Shown here: positions 46,072-49,183 of the stretch, in pieces
How positions within the stretch are numbered: position 1 is the first letter of the stretch
How the letters are laid out: each line of letters opens with the position of its first letter
Position numbers and translations under genes: made by a program
Source: a virus
Strand: one strand, 5' to 3'
IMG/VR virus record: IMGVR_UViG_3300046009_008990
Location: 1-49,183 of that record
DNA length: 49,183 nt
The notes under the pieces: generated by a model
Told to the model about the DNA's origin: nothing
The model's input: only the letters and a program-made list of their open reading frames with translations
Database searches by the model: none

Positions 46072-47360
46072 TAGTGTTCCATTTGTATTAAGTGAGAAAT
46101 TGTACATTGTACTGGATTGTAGATAATGAACTCGTCATTTCTAAGGTCAGCACCACCATGAGCGTATACGCTATCAAAACCATCCTTTTGGATGTTAGAG
46201 TAACTCAAACTATAACATGATGAATCATGTTTGTGAATGTGTTTCTCGTTTCCTAAATGTACATCGAACAATGCCAAGAAACCTACTTGAGAGTTACCTC
46301 TAGTCCAATGTGAACCTGATAGTGAACTATACCCCAATGATTTTTGACTCTTGTTAGCGAAATACACACCATCACCGAACATAGAACCAGTGTAAACAGC
46401 ACCAGAAGGTCTAATCATAAGACCAGTCTGGATAATGTTAAACCAGTTCTCGTTTCGAGAACCATGCCAGTAAAGTCTTTTCTTTTTAACTTTAGCTGTT
46501 TTAAAATGGTTATCAAATTTGGCTTGTGTGGCAATATTAACAACTTTGAAAATCTTTTTGGCTTTTGACGAATTATCACCCAATAATTTGGTGATAAGGC
46601 TAAGTGTTTCGCTATCTTTCTCAACTTCAATCTTAAGACCCATTTGAGTAAGGATGTCAATATCTGACATTTCTTCACCAGTGGTTTCAATAGTTTGTTT
46701 TTGTTGTTTGATAAGTTTAACCTGACCAGCCATGGTATCCAGCGCACTTTGTTCTTCACCCAACAATCTTTGAGCTTTTTCCAATTCGTCATCGTTATCA
46801 AGACCTTGAACCAAGTGATTTTTAACGTTATCCATTTTTCTAGGAATAACGGTAAAAAGTCTTAACAATTCGTTGTTCACTTCTTTAAGGTCACCACCAA
46901 CTTTAAGCATAGCTGTAACTTTAGACAAAACCTCTTGTGCTGCTTCAACTTGTTGTTCAGAAACAGCGTCTTGAGTAACTTTATAATTCTTTTGAATAGA
47001 TTTATTTGCGTATGCCATAAGGTCTTGAACTAATTTCTTAACCATAGCATCTTTTATCGCTTCAACAGTGTTGTTTTGTGAACCACCGTTTGAATTATCA
47101 ACTACTGGTTCTGCTAATAACTCTGTTACATCAGTGTAACCTTTACTAGCACCAGTCTTTTGTTTGTAAACACTACTCCATTTAGAACTATCTTTATACT
47201 CAGTAGTGAGACTTTTACCAACTCTACCGTATTCACATTTGATTCTACCGTCAGCAAGCTCTTCCATTATATAGACTTTGTTGCTATTATCTGTTTTTCC
47301 GTTATCAACCGATACGTGAATTAATTTAGCGTATTTTAAGCCGTTTTCTTTAGTTATCAT
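46071..47360 (-). CDS. WGR-PARP poly/mono(ADP-ribosyl)transferase
   Basis: 429 residues. An N-terminal WGR-type domain (residues ~1-85, K-V-Y-I-M-E-E-L and Y-G-R-V-G-K) is followed by a helical PARP-regulatory-like region (~100-260) and a PARP catalytic domain with the H-Y-E triad: L-Y-W-H-G-S-R, G-D-G-V-Y-F-A-N-K-S-Q-K-S and L-R-N-D-E-F-I-I-Y. The order matches PARP1/2-type enzymes and the Glu needed for polymer elongation is present. It would consume NAD+ and modify targets, in the same phage that encodes NAD+ synthesis and ADP-ribose removers. A host-type promoter lies at 47380-47387. Confidence 0.92.
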   Translation of the reverse strand: MITKENGLKYAKLIHVSVDNGKTDNSNKVYIMEELADGRIKCEYGRVGKSLTTEYKDSSKWSSVYKQKTGASKGYTDVTELLAEPVVDNSNGGSQNNTVEAIKDAMVKKLVQDLMAYANKSIQKNYKVTQDAVSEQQVEAAQEVLSKVTAMLKVGGDLKEVNNELLRLFTVIPRKMDNVKNHLVQGLDNDDELEKAQRLLGEEQSALDTMAGQVKLIKQQKQTIETTGEEMSDIDILTQMGLKIEVEKDSETLSLITKLLGDNSSKAKKIFKVVNIATQAKFDNHFKTAKVKKKRLYWHGSRNENWFNIIQTGLMIRPSGAVYTGSMFGDGVYFANKSQKSLGYSSLSGSHWTRGNSQVGFLALFDVHLGNEKHIHKHDSSCYSLSYSNIQKDGFDSVYAHGGADLRNDEFIIYNPVQCTISHLIQMEH

Positions 47361-47379
47361 ACTTCTACATTTATTTTTG

Positions 47380-47387
47380 CAAAGATA
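47380..47387 (-). promoter_or_regulatory. host-type promoter box for PARP gene
   Basis: The minus strand reads TATCTTTGCA, 20 bases upstream of the ATG at 47360. Confidence 0.5.
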
Positions 47388-47412
47388 TTAAATCTTTTTT
47401 ATACTTCCAAAT

Positions 47413-47619
47413 TTATTTCCATTTTTTTGTCACGTCTTCCAAAATACTTTGGTTTTCATTGACAAAACGTAAGAATAATGGTTGTAGTTCTGGTTGTAAT
47501 GGAAACCCATTAATATAAACCACATCCATCACAACTTCAAGTTCTTGACCAGCTTTAAGTGGCATATCTCTAGCCACTTCAACATTTTTGGTCAATCTGT
47601 ATACTTTATTGGTAATCAT
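47413..47619 (-). CDS. small protein of unknown function
   Basis: 68 residues; the start resembles a short beta barrel (V-Y-R-L-T-K-N-V-E-V-A-R-D-M-P-L-K-A-G-Q). It overlaps the stop of the next gene upstream (TAATG). No family recognised. Confidence 0.5.
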   Translation of the reverse strand: MITNKVYRLTKNVEVARDMPLKAGQELEVVMDVVYINGFPLQPELQPLFLRFVNENQSILEDVTKKWK

Positions 47620-48056
47620 TATACACCAAGAGATTTTCTGATTTCTTCAAGCTCCATTTGTGCTCTAAGCTCTGGGCTGATTAATTTGTTAAGACGTTCC
47701 TCAAGCATTTCCAACTCTTTTTTCTTGGTTGTAATCTCGATTTTGTCGATTCTTGTTTTGATGTCTTCGGCCCAATCATCAAAGGTAAAACCAAACCACT
47801 TAAATTCTAGGTTTGTACCGATGATTTTTTGTGCTTCGTTAAACGCGTTACGTTTCTCACACAAGAAACCTAAAATATAAACCAATTCTTCTACCGCACT
47901 ACATACTTGTAGGTTGATACTAGCTGAGGAATCTTTGCTGTATCTGAAAGCACAGTTAGTGTTCCAGTTAGGTCTTTCAGCCTTAGCGATGGCTGCTTTT
48001 TTCTCGTTAACAATCTTGGTTAACTCTTGTACTAATTTGTCGTTGTTTGCACTCAT
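47619..48056 (-). CDS. helical protein of unknown function
   Basis: 145 residues, mostly helical. It includes S-I-N-L-Q-V-C-S-A-V-E-E-L-V-Y-I-L-G-F-L and a long coiled-coil C-terminus (I-E-I-T-T-K-K-K-E-L-E-M-L-E-E-R). It belongs to the run of minus-strand genes from the right edge to 47413. No family recognised. Confidence 0.5.
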   Translation of the reverse strand: MSANNDKLVQELTKIVNEKKAAIAKAERPNWNTNCAFRYSKDSSASINLQVCSAVEELVYILGFLCEKRNAFNEAQKIIGTNLEFKWFGFTFDDWAEDIKTRIDKIEITTKKKELEMLEERLNKLISPELRAQMELEEIRKSLGV

Positions 48057-48058
48057 AA

Positions 48059-49183
48059 TTAAAATACTAATACTCTATTTTTGTTATTTTTATTTATCGT
48101 AACTAATTTTAATTTCATATCCTTAATAGTTTGATATGAAATCTTTTCAATTAACTTTGGTTTGATTGTTTTCAATTTAATCTCACCGTCTTTAACCGTA
48201 ACAACTTTTTTAGCTGTTAACTTGTATGTCTTAATCTTATTTTTACTATTTCTATTATAATAGTAACTAGCGTTAGAGTATTCAACTTCGTCCGTTTCTA
48301 AAGCATACTGTTCGTATTGGTTATTACCCAATGGTAAATAACAATACCCATAATCTTCATGCGAATGGTGAGAATATGTTAATTCTGTTGGTATAAAAGC
48401 ATCGATTTCTTCAAGGTTATCAATAATACCACTAAATTTTGATTTATTAAATTCATCCAACAATTCAGCGTAGTTTGAAACTGGTGTGTCATTTGTTTTA
48501 ATTGCAAATTTAGCTAAACTAGTAAACGATTCAATTCTTTCACCATAATTAGGTTTTTGAACTTTATAAAACACCTGTCTTTTCCCACAACTAACTTTGT
48601 CGTATCTATCATGACTATATCTGTAATGTTCATCAAACCAGTTGAATTTACCCAAATAGATGTATTCTTCCATTTGTTTTGTTTTGTAAGTACAACCCTC
48701 AACCAAATCCTTAACCCCGATTTTTTGTGATTGCATTTCAGTAAACTTCTGTGATTCTTGATAATCAAGACTGGTTGTTGGTAACAACACTAAATCCTTA
48801 CCATCCCAAGCATACACAAAAGCCCCTTCTAGACCTTTTCCTTTCATCGCGTTACACTCTTGAAGAATAAACAACAAATTAGGAACACTGATTTCAAACT
48901 CGAAACCTCTCGGGTCGTACACACGACAATAAGTTGACCTATGGTCCCAACCGTTAGAGTAACCACCAACTTTTTTGTTTAATACAAAACCTTCTGTTGG
49001 TACGTTGTCAAATTCAATTGGTTTAAGTGATTCGTCAGAAGAAACTCTACCAAGACTAGGTGTGAATTTATCATAAGAACCAACAAATTTATCAACATAT
49101 TCTTCCTCAGTCATATCAGCATATTGCTTATACCAATTATTTTTATTTTTTGAAGATTCTTGAACATAATAAGCATGGTCTTT
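48059..49183 (-). CDS. protein of unknown function, partial at right edge
   Basis: The frame is open at the right edge, so the N-terminus is missing. At least 374 codons are visible, including 23 codons before the first internal ATG (49114). The visible part is beta-rich, with Tyr-rich loops (Y-G-Y-C-Y-L-P-L-G-N-N-Q-Y) and a strand-rich middle. No family recognised. Confidence 0.5.
   Translation of the reverse strand, partial: KDHAYYVQESSKNKNNWYKQYADMTEEEYVDKFVGSYDKFTPSLGRVSSDESLKPIEFDNVPTEGFVLNKKVGGYSNGWDHRSTYCRVYDPRGFEFEISVPNLLFILQECNAMKGKGLEGAFVYAWDGKDLVLLPTTSLDYQESQKFTEMQSQKIGVKDLVEGCTYKTKQMEEYIYLGKFNWFDEHYRYSHDRYDKVSCGKRQVFYKVQKPNYGERIESFTSLAKFAIKTNDTPVSNYAELLDEFNKSKFSGIIDNLEEIDAFIPTELTYSHHSHEDYGYCYLPLGNNQYEQYALETDEVEYSNASYYYNRNSKNKIKTYKLTAKKVVTVKDGEIKLKTIKPKLIEKISYQTIKDMKLKLVTINKNNKNRVLVF

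Overview
This window is a piece of a large, AT-rich, lytic bacteriophage genome. Its relationships look T4-like and its host is probably a member of the Bacteroidota. Several features point to that host. Many genes and every tRNA cluster are preceded by a Bacteroidota-type promoter (TTG about 20 bases upstream of TAnnTTTG). One secreted protein ends in a type IX secretion sorting domain. Other secreted proteins have short Lys-starting signal peptides ending in A-Q or G-Q. T4-like traits are a capsid-gp23-like helical segment (44859-45311), a set of proteins with T4-style capsid-targeting N-termini, and many free-standing homing endonucleases. I see no structural module, terminase, polymerase or CRISPR array; this is an accessory and metabolism region. 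Taxonomy is inferred.

Layout. 1-5036 (minus): an NAD+/ADP-ribose block with NadM-Nudix, a P-loop ATPase, nicotinamide phosphoribosyltransferase (NAMPT), two unknowns (one membrane), a NADAR-type protein and a macro domain running off the left edge. Its counterpart, a WGR-PARP ADP-ribosyltransferase, lies at 46071-47360. 5136-10015: a helicase-methyltransferase with five zinc-finger-like repeats, then two ribbon-helix-helix proteins and an endonuclease built from the same repeat. 9995-17100: small metabolic and unknown genes (AAA+, phosphoesterase, DUF3307, YqeY, DHFR, thioesterase with an adjacent GIY-YIG endonuclease).

17166-33547 holds four minus-strand tRNA clusters with about 27 tRNA or tRNA-like genes. 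Each is driven by a near-duplicate host-type promoter. Three have a leader with a tiny ORF and an intrinsic-terminator-like hairpin before the first tRNA. Some tRNAs are very unusual. A tRNA-Lys(CTT) at 25850-25991 appears circularly permuted (3' half before 5' half). A tRNA-Asp(GTC) at 30286-30408 carries a ~52-nt insertion at the corresponding site. A recurring TTTCAGC-like motif with a flanking helix marks these and several partial elements. A predicted RNA-repair nucleotidyltransferase (RlaP-like) lies at 35288-36511.

Between tRNA clusters 1 and 3 (19784-25675) is an ABC-importer cassette: ATPase, permease, a membrane-anchored solute-binding protein fused to an OmpA peptidoglycan-binding domain, a PspA-like membrane/coiled-coil protein and a coiled-coil partner. 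36910-44372 is the only long plus-strand operon. It encodes membrane proteins, a cohesin/dockerin protein with a type IX sorting domain, a CsgG-like protein, a probable outer-membrane barrel, a C-type lectin interrupted by a LamG domain with a matching dockerin-like tail, and a secreted HExxH protein. It looks like an export or surface-remodelling island.

Two promoter classes can be read. The host-type promoter precedes NAD, helicase, ABC and tRNA genes (likely early). A phage-specific motif ATATTTATA followed by an A-rich stretch precedes other genes, including those with capsid-targeting N-termini (likely later). These timing assignments are inference.
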